DNA from: an uncultured Bacteroidales bacterium
Lineage (GTDB): Bacteria; Bacteroidota; Bacteroidia; Bacteroidales; UBA932
Direction: 5' to 3'
Assembly (NCBI GenBank): GCA_946545765.1
Contig: CAMNNS010000092.1
Span: 1-6,152, forward strand
DNA: 6,152 nt
The notes under the pieces: model-generated
Told to the model about the DNA's origin: nothing
Database searches by the model: none
Seen by the model: the letters and a program-made list of their open reading frames with translations, nothing else
Made by a program: the position numbers and the translations under genes
Shown here: in pieces, positions 1 to 5,724 of the stretch
Layout of the letters: every line of letters begins with the position of its first letter
How positions within the stretch are numbered: the stretch's first letter is position 1

Positions 1-141
1 TGCGATATTAGTTGGTGTTTCTCGGCAGACAATAAATCGTTTTTATGAAGCATTTGTAACAGAATTGCTGAAATCTGTGAACAAGAAAGTCCTTTTGTCT
101 ATGGCGAAATAGAATTTGATGAGAGTTATTTTGGTATTTGA
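1..141 (+). pseudogene. IS1595-type transposase remnant, frameshifted and truncated
   Basis: Translating this edge in two frames gives pieces of one transposase. Frame 2 reads GVSRQTINRFYEAF, which resembles the helix-turn-helix end of IS1595/ISXO2-like transposases. From about base 76, frame 1 reads ESPFVYGEIEFDESYFG, matching the start of the DDE catalytic domain, with the first conserved acidic residue in the DESYFG motif. Joining them needs a frame change near bases 70-76, and frame 1 then stops at 139-141. The rest of the catalytic domain is not recognisable downstream, so the copy is dead and its 5' part lies outside the window. The family assignment is from motif memory and is fairly secure; the exact IS is not identifiable. 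Confidence 0.72.
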
Positions 142-194
142 GCACATCAAAGAAGGTGAATGCAGATACAATTTTAGAAATCAAAATTTATACT

Positions 195-202
195 TAAATT
201 TG
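195..202 (+). promoter_or_regulatory. Putative -7 box upstream of the aminopeptidase gene
   Basis: TAAATTTG fits the Bacteroidetes primary-sigma -7 consensus TAnnTTTG and lies 28 nt before the start codon at 231. The -33 region about 19 nt upstream is only T-rich (TTTT at 172-175), with no clear TTG, so support is moderate. It sits in sequence left behind by the decayed insertion element. Confidence 0.4.
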
Positions 203-230
203 CTCAAAGAACTAAGAAAAAATTAATGTT

Positions 231-1634
231 ATGGTACCAAAAAAGATTTATATTGCAAGAAGAGATGCACTTGCAAAGGATATTGAAAAAGGAATTATTT
301 TGTTTTTAGGAAATAGCGAAGCTCCAGCAAATTATTTAGGTAATTGCTATAAGTTTCGTCAGGATAGTTCTTTTTTATATTTTTTTGGAATAAATGATCC
401 CGATTTTGCTGCAGTAATTGATGTAGAAAAAGGTGAGGAGATTGTTTTTGGGAACGATGTTTCTATTGATGATATTATCTGGATGGGGCCACAAAAGTCT
501 GTTGCAGAAAAGGCCGCACAATTTGGTGTAAAAAAGACAAAAAAGTTTTCTGATCTTTCAAAGTATATCGCGAGTGCATTGAAAGCTAAAAAACAAATTC
601 ATTATTTACCACCATATCGTTCTCAAACAAAAATATTATTGAGCGAATTGCTTGGTTTGCCAATTTCTGCACTAAAAGAGAATTCTTCAGATAAGCTAAT
701 TAAAGCTATTGTATCTCAGAGAATTGTTAAAGATAAATATGAAATCGCTGAGATTGATGAGGCTTGTAATATTGGCTATGCTATGCATTATGCAGTGATG
801 AATCTTTGTAAAGTTGGAATGGTAGAACAAGAACTTGCAGGACTTATGGATGGAATCGCAAGCTCTTATGGGGCAATGAATTCATTTGCAACAATTTTAT
901 CTCAACATGGAGAGACTTTACATAATCATAAACATGATGGTATTATTACAAAAGGTAAACTTTTAACGGTTGATGCAGGGGCAGAGAACAATAACAATTA
1001 TTGTTCGGATTTTACCCGTACAATCCCATGTGGTGGCAAATTTACTACTAAGCAAAAAGAGATTTACAATATAGTCTTAGAGTGTAATAACAGGGCGTTA
1101 GAGTTGGCTAAACCCGGGGTAGCATATTTTGATGTTCATGTAGAAGTTTATAGAATAATGGCTAAGAGACTCAAAGAGTTAGGTCTGATGAGAGGAGATG
1201 TAGAAGAGGCTGTTAGGGCAGGGGCACCTGCATTATTTATGCCTCATGGATTAGGGCATAATATGGGGTTGGATGTTCACGATATGGAAAACTTTGGAGA
1301 AGATTATGTAGGTTATGGAAGTGCTGCAAAAAGAGATAAAAGGTTTGGTTATCGCTCTTTAAGAATGGCAAGAAAATTAGTTGAAGGGAATGTTATAACA
1401 GACGAACCAGGTATCTACTTTATCCCGGCTTTAATCGAGAAATGGAAAAAGGAGAAAACTTGTGCTCAGTTTATAAACTTCTCAAAACTAAAAGAATATT
1501 ACGATTTTGGTGGAATTAGATTAGAGGATGATGTCCTTATTACTAAGACAGGTAACAGATTGCTTGGTGCAAAGCGACTCCCGATAACTGTCAAAGAGGT
1601 TGAGGAGGTTATGAAAAATAATGGGAGCAGATAA
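231..1634 (+). CDS. pepP: Xaa-Pro aminopeptidase (aminopeptidase P, M24B metallopeptidase)
   Basis: This 467-residue enzyme should remove an N-terminal residue that precedes proline in peptides, in the cytoplasm, with two divalent metal ions (usually Mn2+). Residues about 5-150 form the AMP_N domain, and about 170-455 the pita-bread catalytic domain. All five expected metal ligands are visible: D248 (VDAG), D260 (SDFTRT), H343 (HGLGH), E392 (DEPGIY) and E432 (RLEDD). Candidate substrate-binding histidines are H231, H339 and H350. The length and the long insertion between the GLGH and DEPG motifs look usual for Bacteroidetes members. No signal peptide is seen. The start at 231 follows an A-rich stretch without a Shine-Dalgarno site, as is common in this phylum; an ATG at 226 is in another frame. 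The gene is intact and appears monocistronic. The family is certain; physiological substrates are inferred. Confidence 0.95.
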   Translation: MVPKKIYIARRDALAKDIEKGIILFLGNSEAPANYLGNCYKFRQDSSFLYFFGINDPDFAAVIDVEKGEEIVFGNDVSIDDIIWMGPQKSVAEKAAQFGVKKTKKFSDLSKYIASALKAKKQIHYLPPYRSQTKILLSELLGLPISALKENSSDKLIKAIVSQRIVKDKYEIAEIDEACNIGYAMHYAVMNLCKVGMVEQELAGLMDGIASSYGAMNSFATILSQHGETLHNHKHDGIITKGKLLTVDAGAENNNNYCSDFTRTIPCGGKFTTKQKEIYNIVLECNNRALELAKPGVAYFDVHVEVYRIMAKRLKELGLMRGDVEEAVRAGAPALFMPHGLGHNMGLDVHDMENFGEDYVGYGSAAKRDKRFGYRSLRMARKLVEGNVITDEPGIYFIPALIEKWKKEKTCAQFINFSKLKEYYDFGGIRLEDDVLITKTGNRLLGAKRLPITVKEVEEVMKNNGSR

Positions 1635-1674
1635 AGCAGAATCCATGAAGTTGTGTGGTGCAGATTTTCTAAGA

Positions 1675-1704
1675 TTGTATTTTAAAAATAAAATATTATC
1701 TTTG
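1675..1704 (+). promoter_or_regulatory. Bacteroidetes-type promoter of tRNA-Leu
   Basis: TTG at 1675-1677 is followed after exactly 19 nt by TATCTTTG at 1697-1704. This matches the -33/-7 architecture (TTG, N19, TAnnTTTG) of the Bacteroidetes housekeeping sigma factor. It places the transcription start near 1709-1712, about 25 nt before the mature tRNA. The spacer contains an all-AT inverted repeat (1678-1684/1689-1695), which may also help end the upstream transcript but lacks a GC-rich stem. Confidence 0.65.
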
Positions 1705-1736
1705 AGTCCGTTTTCGAGAGATGTTCATTAAAAATT

Positions 1737-1820
1737 GCCCGGATGGCGGAATTGGTAGACGCGCTGGTCTCAAACACCAGTGGGGTAAAACCTGTGCCGG
1801 TTCGATCCCGGCTCCGGGTA
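1737..1820 (+). tRNA. tRNA-Leu, anticodon CAA
   Basis: The sequence folds into a class II tRNA of 84 nt. The acceptor stem pairs 1737-1743 (GCCCGGA) with 1813-1819 (TCCGGGT), with a G-U pair at the first position. The anticodon stem pairs CTGGT (1764-1768) with ACCAG (1776-1780) around loop CTCAAAC, so the anticodon at 1771-1773 is CAA, decoding UUG. The variable arm spans 1781-1795. The T stem pairs 1796-1800 with 1808-1812 around TTCGATC. The discriminator base A is 1820. The next bases are CGA, so CCA is not encoded and must be added by tRNA nucleotidyltransferase. Confidence 0.96.
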
Positions 1821-1857
1821 CGAAAAATAAGTCTGTGCAAAAGCAAGCTGTCGGTTT

Positions 1858-1876
1858 ATTATTTGCGTAAAATAAT
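1858..1876. terminator. Weak AT-rich hairpin between convergent transcripts
   Basis: ATTATTT (1858-1864) and AAATAAT (1870-1876) form a perfect 7-bp inverted repeat around a five-base loop. It lies between the tRNA and the convergent lipoprotein gene. It could act on either strand, but the stem has no G-C pairs and no clean T-run follows on either strand, so a terminator role is only a possibility. Nothing else is visible in 1821-1888. Confidence 0.22.
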
Positions 1877-1888
1877 TGCCCAATTCTT

Positions 1889-4108
1889 TTATTCTTGATA
1901 CTCGTATGCTCCTATGTCTATCCCTTTTCCTTTGGGGCGAGGGTTGCCTGCAAAGTCTTTTTCTGGTGCAGAGAGCGAGCTTCCATTATCTATGGCTGTT
2001 GCCCCCTTTTTAAGGGTAAAATCAAAATTAGATATGTTGGTAAAAAGTGTATTCAAATCGGTTACTGTAAAATAATTCTTTCCGGGATGAGAGGTAGTAT
2101 ATCCATAATAAAGATTATTCTCTATTATTACCTCTTTCTCATCTACATTAGATTTCAACGACATATTTCCTGCATCATTATATGCAGAGATATTATTTCT
2201 AATAACAATATTTTTAACGTTAGGGAAATTTACATATATCCCTTGTTGGGCATGGTTGTAAATAGTATTATTGTAGATATAAATATTTTTTAACTCCCCT
2301 GTTTTAACATCGCTATTATCAGCCACTTTAATACCGCAAGTTTGTTGTTGGGCGTGTGCTCCTCCAAAATATACGATATTATTAAATATGTGAATATCAT
2401 GAGCTTTGTTTCCTTGTTCAGATGCAACAGCAATGCCTGTTCCTGGAGTGGCAGTAATAACTTTATTGCAGTAGATTAAAATATTCTCTGTTTCTGGAAC
2501 TGGCTCTCCATAAGTTAAAAGTCCCGCCTGATTTTCCACAGCATAGCCTGCATCTATATATATTCCTCCTGCCCCACAATTTTCTACAATATTTTCTCTT
2601 ATAGTTCCATTTCTACTTCCACTTTTTGCATCGATACTCTCTTTAACCACAGACTTTACATGATTGTTCCAAATGTCAAAATTGTTCACTTTTCTAAGAG
2701 ATATTGCTTCTCTAACTGTTTGAGAACAGTTCTCGATATAATTTTTATAAACATTTATATTTTCGGAAGCTTTACCCATTATCCCAAAAGCGATAGCAGA
2801 ACCCGAACAGTTCTTTATTGTACAATTCTGTATTGTTACATTTGAAGAGCCACAAATACCTGAAATACCATTCATTGGAGAGTTAATAATTTCTAAACCA
2901 TCAACGATAATATGATTAGCACCAGTATAGTTTGCATATGCGGTACCTTCACCTATAAGGGTTATAAGGGCAAAGTATGTACCTTGAGAATTTGTGATTC
3001 CTGTTCCGTCTATTACTGCTCTATTTGTTGAGTTATAGGATCTTATCACGATAGGATTCTCTTTTGTCCCAGATTTATATAGCATAGCACGTTCATTATA
3101 AACGCCACCATCTATATTTATCCGTCCCCCTTTTTCAACAACATCAAAAGCTTTTTGTATAGTTAAGAATGGACTTTCTTTTGTCCCTAAGTTACTGTCG
3201 TTTCCGGTTTTAGAGACATAAATCTCACGAGAAAATATTGTTTGTGGAGGTAAAACAAATGATACCCCAGAGGCATCTATTGTTGGTTTGTATAAAGAAC
3301 CACTTGTTGTTTTTTCCCATGGAAGTGATAAATCCCATTTATACTCCTTTCCCTCTCTTTCAATATTTATCTCGAGCTCAGTAACATCAGTTACCTCTTT
3401 ATTGGTAAAAATCACTACATATATATCGCTATTTAATACCCCATTAGATAGAGTAACATTATTTATTTTAATCTCCCCCTTGTTACCCTCTAAAATACTT
3501 TTATCGAGATTATAATTAGTTGATATATATAGTTGCTTACCATTAACAGAAAATTTGACAGAAAGATTTTCTTTGGTGTCGTTAGTGAATAGTTTTAGCC
3601 CTTTTGGAAGATATAATATATTAGCTATCGGGGTAAGATTGCATACTTTTTTAACATCTTGATTAGTAGCTATAAGTGGAAATATAGAACCCAAAGAATT
3701 AATTGTCCCGTTTTGAGGATTAAGAGGTAAACTCCAATAATTGTCAGAGATTTTTTCTCTGTATGGGTATAGTATTGTTATTTTGGCATCGTCTGGAATT
3801 TTGCCCCCTTTATTTTTAAAAGTAGCTGTGGTTGTCCCACTTCCCGATGCAAGTGTAAAACAATCATTATATATTTTTGAATCTTTATCGCGATAAATTA
3901 CAGAAATTTTATCTCCATCACTCCACATTTGTTTAATAGTGGAACCTAAACTCTCCATCGCGATTTTAGATTGAGAAGGAATGGTTACACTTATCTCTGT
4001 ATAATCTGTTTGATTTTTAGAGTTATCCCTCTTTTCTTCTTTATTGCATGAGAAAAAAACTAAAGCTAAAATAGCCAAACTAAACCACATTTTAATCCTT
4101 TGGTACAT
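1889..4108 (-). CDS. Surface lipoprotein: fimbrillin-like domain plus right-handed parallel beta-helix
   Basis: The protein is 739 residues from the chosen start. Residues 1-21 are a lipoprotein signal peptide (MYQRIK, hydrophobic core, then FFSC) with the lipid-bearing C21. It is followed by NKEEK, an acidic stretch like the Bacteroidetes lipoprotein export signal, so display on the outer surface is likely. Residues about 38-285 resemble fimbrillin/Mfa-like domains (WSDGDKISVIY, then a FTLASGSG-type strand and ITILYPY). From about 294 (REIYVSKTGND) it resembles DUF1565/pectate-lyase-like proteins. From about 397 to 667 there are recurring short strands with N-rich turns (DIWNNHV, DIHIFNNIV, NIYIYNNTIY, NIVIRNNIS), typical of PbH1 beta-helix coils. 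It ends in DIGAYEYQE, a usual C-terminus of such proteins. A polysaccharide-binding or polysaccharide-cleaving role is inferred, with no catalytic site assigned. An upstream ATG at 4177 in the same frame was not used: it would add 23 residues before the signal peptide and run through a predicted hairpin. The ATG at 4108 has GAGGT about 10 nt upstream. Confidence 0.9.
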   Translation of the reverse strand: MYQRIKMWFSLAILALVFFSCNKEEKRDNSKNQTDYTEISVTIPSQSKIAMESLGSTIKQMWSDGDKISVIYRDKDSKIYNDCFTLASGSGTTTATFKNKGGKIPDDAKITILYPYREKISDNYWSLPLNPQNGTINSLGSIFPLIATNQDVKKVCNLTPIANILYLPKGLKLFTNDTKENLSVKFSVNGKQLYISTNYNLDKSILEGNKGEIKINNVTLSNGVLNSDIYVVIFTNKEVTDVTELEINIEREGKEYKWDLSLPWEKTTSGSLYKPTIDASGVSFVLPPQTIFSREIYVSKTGNDSNLGTKESPFLTIQKAFDVVEKGGRINIDGGVYNERAMLYKSGTKENPIVIRSYNSTNRAVIDGTGITNSQGTYFALITLIGEGTAYANYTGANHIIVDGLEIINSPMNGISGICGSSNVTIQNCTIKNCSGSAIAFGIMGKASENINVYKNYIENCSQTVREAISLRKVNNFDIWNNHVKSVVKESIDAKSGSRNGTIRENIVENCGAGGIYIDAGYAVENQAGLLTYGEPVPETENILIYCNKVITATPGTGIAVASEQGNKAHDIHIFNNIVYFGGAHAQQQTCGIKVADNSDVKTGELKNIYIYNNTIYNHAQQGIYVNFPNVKNIVIRNNISAYNDAGNMSLKSNVDEKEVIIENNLYYGYTTSHPGKNYFTVTDLNTLFTNISNFDFTLKKGATAIDNGSSLSAPEKDFAGNPRPKGKGIDIGAYEYQE

Positions 4109-4126
4109 ATCTTTAACCTCTTTTTT

Positions 4127-4209
4127 AAAAAAAAGAATGTGCTGGTCAACCACTCGCATCCCACCGTCTTGTTTCATACGCCAGAGCCTTGTCCGTTGTG
4201 CACATTCTT
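4127..4209 (-). promoter_or_regulatory. Structured leader or small RNA with 10-bp terminal stem and U-tract
   Basis: On the minus strand, AAGAATGTGC (4209-4200) and its exact complement GCACATTCTT (4142-4133) enclose 57 nt that are clearly richer in G and C than the flanks. The second arm runs straight into a T-tract (eight T, 4134-4127). The inside can form further helices, for example CGTAT with ATGCG and a short TGG/CCA hairpin. The T-tract ends 18 nt before the lipoprotein start at 4108. It could be a transcription attenuator or riboswitch-like leader, a stand-alone small RNA with its own terminator, the terminator of the upstream genes, or a tiny inverted-repeat element. I do not recognise a known RNA family. 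The inverted repeat is seen directly; the function is inference. Confidence 0.5.
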
Positions 4210-4217
4210 AAAACTAA

Positions 4218-4225
4218 AAAACCTA
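4218..4225 (-). promoter_or_regulatory. Possible -7 box for the leader and lipoprotein gene
   Basis: Read on the minus strand, 4225-4218 is TAGGTTTT, one base off the TAnnTTTG consensus. Transcription from it would begin close to the first arm of the 4127-4209 hairpin, which fits a leader or small RNA starting there. No TTG is found at the expected 19-nt spacing, so this is weak. Confidence 0.22.
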
Positions 4226-4228
4226 TTT

Positions 4229-4323
4229 TTAACGTTCACAAAAAAGTTTCTCGCGATAATAATTCTCAAATTCTTCAGGAGTAATCTCAATTCCGGCTTG
4301 AAGTGCCCTCATCTCAGAATTGC
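4229..4323 (-). pseudogene. Truncated duplicate of the 3' end of the 82-codon gene
   Basis: The minus strand reads NSEMRALQAGIEITPEEF, then ENYYREKLFCER and a stop at 4229-4231. This is nearly the same as residues 62-82 of the intact gene at 5471-5719 (NSEMRAIMAGIEITPEEFENY). There is no start codon or 5' part: homology ends abruptly at 4323, six bases past the stop codon of the nuclease-like gene. Relative to the intact copy a one-base indel just after ENY removes the stop, so this fragment reads nine residues further. It is a 3' relic of a second copy, left by duplication or by insertion of the nuclease unit. Confidence 0.8.
4244..4323. repeat. Direct repeat copy 1 (partner at 5458-5538)
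   Basis: These 80 bases align with 5458-5538 with one indel and eight substitutions, roughly 89% identity. Weaker similarity continues to the left as far as the shared TTAACGTT (4229-4236 and 5442-5449). Both copies are in the same orientation and bracket the nuclease-like and 67-codon genes, so recombination between them could delete about 1.2 kb. Confidence 0.85.
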
Positions 4324-4329
4324 GGGGTT

Positions 4330-4977
4330 TTATCTTCCTGACTCATAAAACGGCATTAAATAATAACCAAGAAAGTAATCAGAATAAACTTCTTTTAATT
4401 TATTCCCCAACAAACGATTACGATTGTTTGAAAAATTATCATCATATTTTCGTTTTTCAACCATTTCCCTCGTCCACGCACTTTTATCCTTCCAAATATC
4501 AACAAGGCAGATTGCATAGGCTTTATATTCAAGAAGATTTAATCCCTTAAAACTATTATATAGTTTTTTAGATTCTTTATTTCCAAAGTCATATAGATGC
4601 CTAATATCATCATTCAAACTCTCATAGTTGCTCTTCCTTGACAAACGTTTGGCTTCAAGAAAGAAAAGGATTTTTCTTTCGTTATCAACAATAAAACCAT
4701 CAATACGATGAGTCTTAAGTTTGCAGTTATCAAATATCGGAAGTTCCATCCAAGTAAGTACTGTAGAAGGATTAGGGGCTATCCTCTTATAAGTCTCCAT
4801 AAATTTAGAAACTTGATTGGCTTCATGTATACTCCGCCTATTTTCGTCTTTCCAGGCATTAAGCCATGGCTTGAAAGCAAAACAACCATTTTTAGGCTCC
4901 TCTCCAAGTATTTTGGAAAACTCTCCGCAATACTCATCAAATGTTTTTTCAACGATTTCTAAAATGTTCATATGCAT
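4330..4977 (-). CDS. Orphan PD-(D/E)XK nuclease-like protein
   Basis: This is a 215-residue soluble protein without signal peptide or membrane segment. The core HRIDGFIVDNERKILFFLEAKR has D93, then a beta-strand and E108-A-K110. That is the D-(x)n-ExK arrangement of the PD-(D/E)XK nuclease fold, usually metal-dependent DNA cleavage. E52 on the preceding helix could be the additional acidic residue. The C-terminal half is basic and aromatic (LVDIWKDKSAW, then YFLGYYLMPFY) and unfamiliar. The start at 4977 (MHMNIL) could equally be the ATG at 4971. No methyltransferase or other defence partner is visible. Its nearest co-directional neighbour is the 67-codon gene upstream, and a fragment of the 82-codon gene begins six bases after its stop. 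It may be an accessory, defence-type or mobile nuclease, but the specific role is unknown. The fold call rests on motif pattern alone. Confidence 0.72.
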   Translation of the reverse strand: MHMNILEIVEKTFDEYCGEFSKILGEEPKNGCFAFKPWLNAWKDENRRSIHEANQVSKFMETYKRIAPNPSTVLTWMELPIFDNCKLKTHRIDGFIVDNERKILFFLEAKRLSRKSNYESLNDDIRHLYDFGNKESKKLYNSFKGLNLLEYKAYAICLVDIWKDKSAWTREMVEKRKYDDNFSNNRNRLLGNKLKEVYSDYFLGYYLMPFYESGR

Positions 4978-5003
4978 ATAATATTGGTTTATATTATTGT
5001 TCT

Positions 5004-5011
5004 CAAAAGTA
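5004..5011 (-). promoter_or_regulatory. Putative -7 box of the nuclease-like gene
   Basis: On the minus strand 5011-5004 reads TACTTTTG, a full match to TAnnTTTG, and lies 26 nt before the start codon at 4977. The sequence about 19 nt upstream is T-rich but has no clear TTG. It suggests the nuclease gene has its own promoter rather than depending only on the gene upstream. Confidence 0.42.
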
Positions 5012-5041
5012 AAAAGATAGGAAAAATAAATCTTCCCGTTG

Positions 5042-5068
5042 AATACAATTAAGTTTCGTTAAATAGAA
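5042..5068 (-). repeat. Upstream repeat copy A, before the nuclease-like gene
   Basis: On the plus strand this reads AATACAATT, a variable middle, then GTTAAATAGAA. It matches 5411-5438 apart from a one-base gap and a few central changes. It ends 65 nt from the nuclease start codon, nearly the same distance as copy B from the next gene. It may be an operator, promoter-proximal element or recombination site; nothing in the sequence decides which. Confidence 0.55.
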
Positions 5069-5141
5069 CATCTAAAACAATCCCTAAATAGATTGCCATT
5101 CACAGATTGCATATTAAATACCTTCCCCGATTTTTTATGCT

Positions 5142-5345
5142 TTACAGTAAATGATGTATTAGCCCTGTCGCCGTTGCACTCACGGGCAATTTGTCTTCCC
5201 AATACCCCTCCAATGCTGCTGAGTTCCTCCTCACTAAGCTCTCTGCGACCTGTTCTGAAACCCCTAACTTGTTTATCAGATAAGCCCTTACAGCGTTCTT
5301 GTAATCGTCTAAATTCTGATAGTTTTGTCTCTCTTGTTTTGCCAT
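5142..5345 (-). CDS. Small hypothetical protein, 67 residues
   Basis: I do not recognise this protein. It is polar and predicted helical: MAKQERQNYQNLDDYKNAVR, then a segment that looks like two amphipathic helices (AYLINKLGVSEQVAESLVRR and NSAALEGYWED), ending in ATGLIHHLL. There is no signal peptide, membrane span or metal site. The ATG at 5345 was chosen because an A-rich, Bacteroidetes-like leader precedes it; the same frame is open further upstream but only with a TTG start and less convincing residues. A second frame is open across the whole of 5059-5412 and overlaps it, but that frame has no upstream ATG. The next gene downstream encodes the nuclease-like protein in the same direction, so a partner, regulator or immunity-like role is possible but unsupported. 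Confidence 0.6.
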   Translation of the reverse strand: MAKQERQNYQNLDDYKNAVRAYLINKLGVSEQVAESLVRRNSAALEGYWEDKLPVSATATGLIHHLL

Positions 5346-5410
5346 TGTCTTGTTCTTCTTTTTTATTTCCGTAAGATTGACCAACTCGGTGCAGTTTGCG
5401 ATTGGTGGGC

Positions 5411-5438
5411 AATACAATTTACCTTATGTTAAATAGAA
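5411..5438 (-). repeat. Upstream repeat copy B, before the 67-codon gene
   Basis: AATACAATTT, a variable middle and GTTAAATAGAA match copy A at 5042-5068. It ends 66 nt before the start at 5345. Its right end overlaps a perfect 7-bp inverted repeat, GTTAAAT (5428-5434) and ATTTAAC (5440-5446), located just past the stop of the 82-codon gene; this could be a weak terminator or a binding site. Confidence 0.55.
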
Positions 5439-5457
5439 AATTTAACGTTTTATCGTG

Positions 5458-5538
5458 AAGTTTCTCGCGACTAATAATTCTCAAATTCCTCAGGAGTAAT
5501 CTCAATACCAGCCATAATAGCCCTCATCTCAGAATTGC
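5458..5538. repeat. Direct repeat copy 2 (partner at 4244-4323)
   Basis: This copy includes the last 21 codons and the 3' flank of the intact 82-codon gene. It begins with AAGTTTCTCGCGA, as does copy 1, and ends at CAGAATTGC, after which the two loci are unrelated. The shared 3' non-coding bases show that the duplication was of DNA, not only of coding similarity. Confidence 0.85.
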
Positions 5539-5719
5539 TACGTGGAAGAGTTTCCTTACGAGTAAATGTTCCTCCGGTAAGAGAACGTTTCTTAGCATTT
5601 TTAGGTCTTACTCTGACAATTCCGTCCACACTAAAATCATAAGCAATTTCATCAATCTCATCAACCAAAATAATTGGTAAACCAAGTCTGTAGCGTCTTC
5701 TAAATTCCTTTGAATCCAT
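5471..5719 (-). CDS. Conserved-looking hypothetical protein, 82 residues
   Basis: I do not recognise the family. The N-terminus is basic (MDSKEFRRRYRLG), followed by a hydrophobic then acidic run (LPIILVDEIDEIAYDF), a lysine/arginine-rich middle (VRVRPKNAKKRS) and an acidic C-terminus (GIEITPEEFENY). There is no signal peptide and no membrane helix of useful length. The ATG at 5719 lies five bases after the stop of the preceding small (frameshifted) gene, which suggests co-transcription. That a second, partial copy of its 3' end keeps a near-identical protein sequence argues that this is a real gene. The stop directly after ENY may be secondary, because the other copy reads on for nine residues. 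Confidence 0.72.
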   Translation of the reverse strand: MDSKEFRRRYRLGLPIILVDEIDEIAYDFSVDGIVRVRPKNAKKRSLTGGTFTRKETLPRSNSEMRAIMAGIEITPEEFENY

Positions 5720-5724
5720 AATCT

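Noticed and set aside
1678..1695. Rho-independent terminator after the aminopeptidase gene
   Set aside because: The inverted repeat TATTTTA/TAAAATA is all A-T, has no U-tract, and overlaps the spacer of the tRNA promoter.
1895..3515. Plus-strand open frames opposite the lipoprotein gene (1895-2293, 2660-2845, 3288-3515)
   Set aside because: They are antisense to a clear gene, with low-complexity I/Y/S-rich translations and no start context.
1889..4108. Tandem DNA repeats or a CRISPR array in the beta-helix region
   Set aside because: The periodicity is at protein level (beta-helix coils with N-rich turns); there are no identical evenly spaced DNA repeats anywhere in the window.
4109..4177. 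In-frame N-terminal extension of the lipoprotein from ATG 4177
   Set aside because: It would place 23 polar residues ahead of a normal lipoprotein signal peptide and its DNA is part of a 10-bp inverted repeat with a T-tract, so the start at 4108 fits better.
4127..4209. Integron attC site or guanidine-III riboswitch in the structured element
   Set aside because: The core attC boxes (GTTRRRY type) are absent. An ACAAGACGG string recalls guanidine-III RNAs, but the pairing partner needed for the pseudoknot is not present, so the match is probably chance.
5059..5412. 117-codon minus-strand frame as the main gene
   Set aside because: It starts only with TTG, lacks a sensible leader, and overlaps the 67-codon frame, which has an ATG, an A-rich leader and a more protein-like helical sequence. 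Kept as a finding, not a gene.
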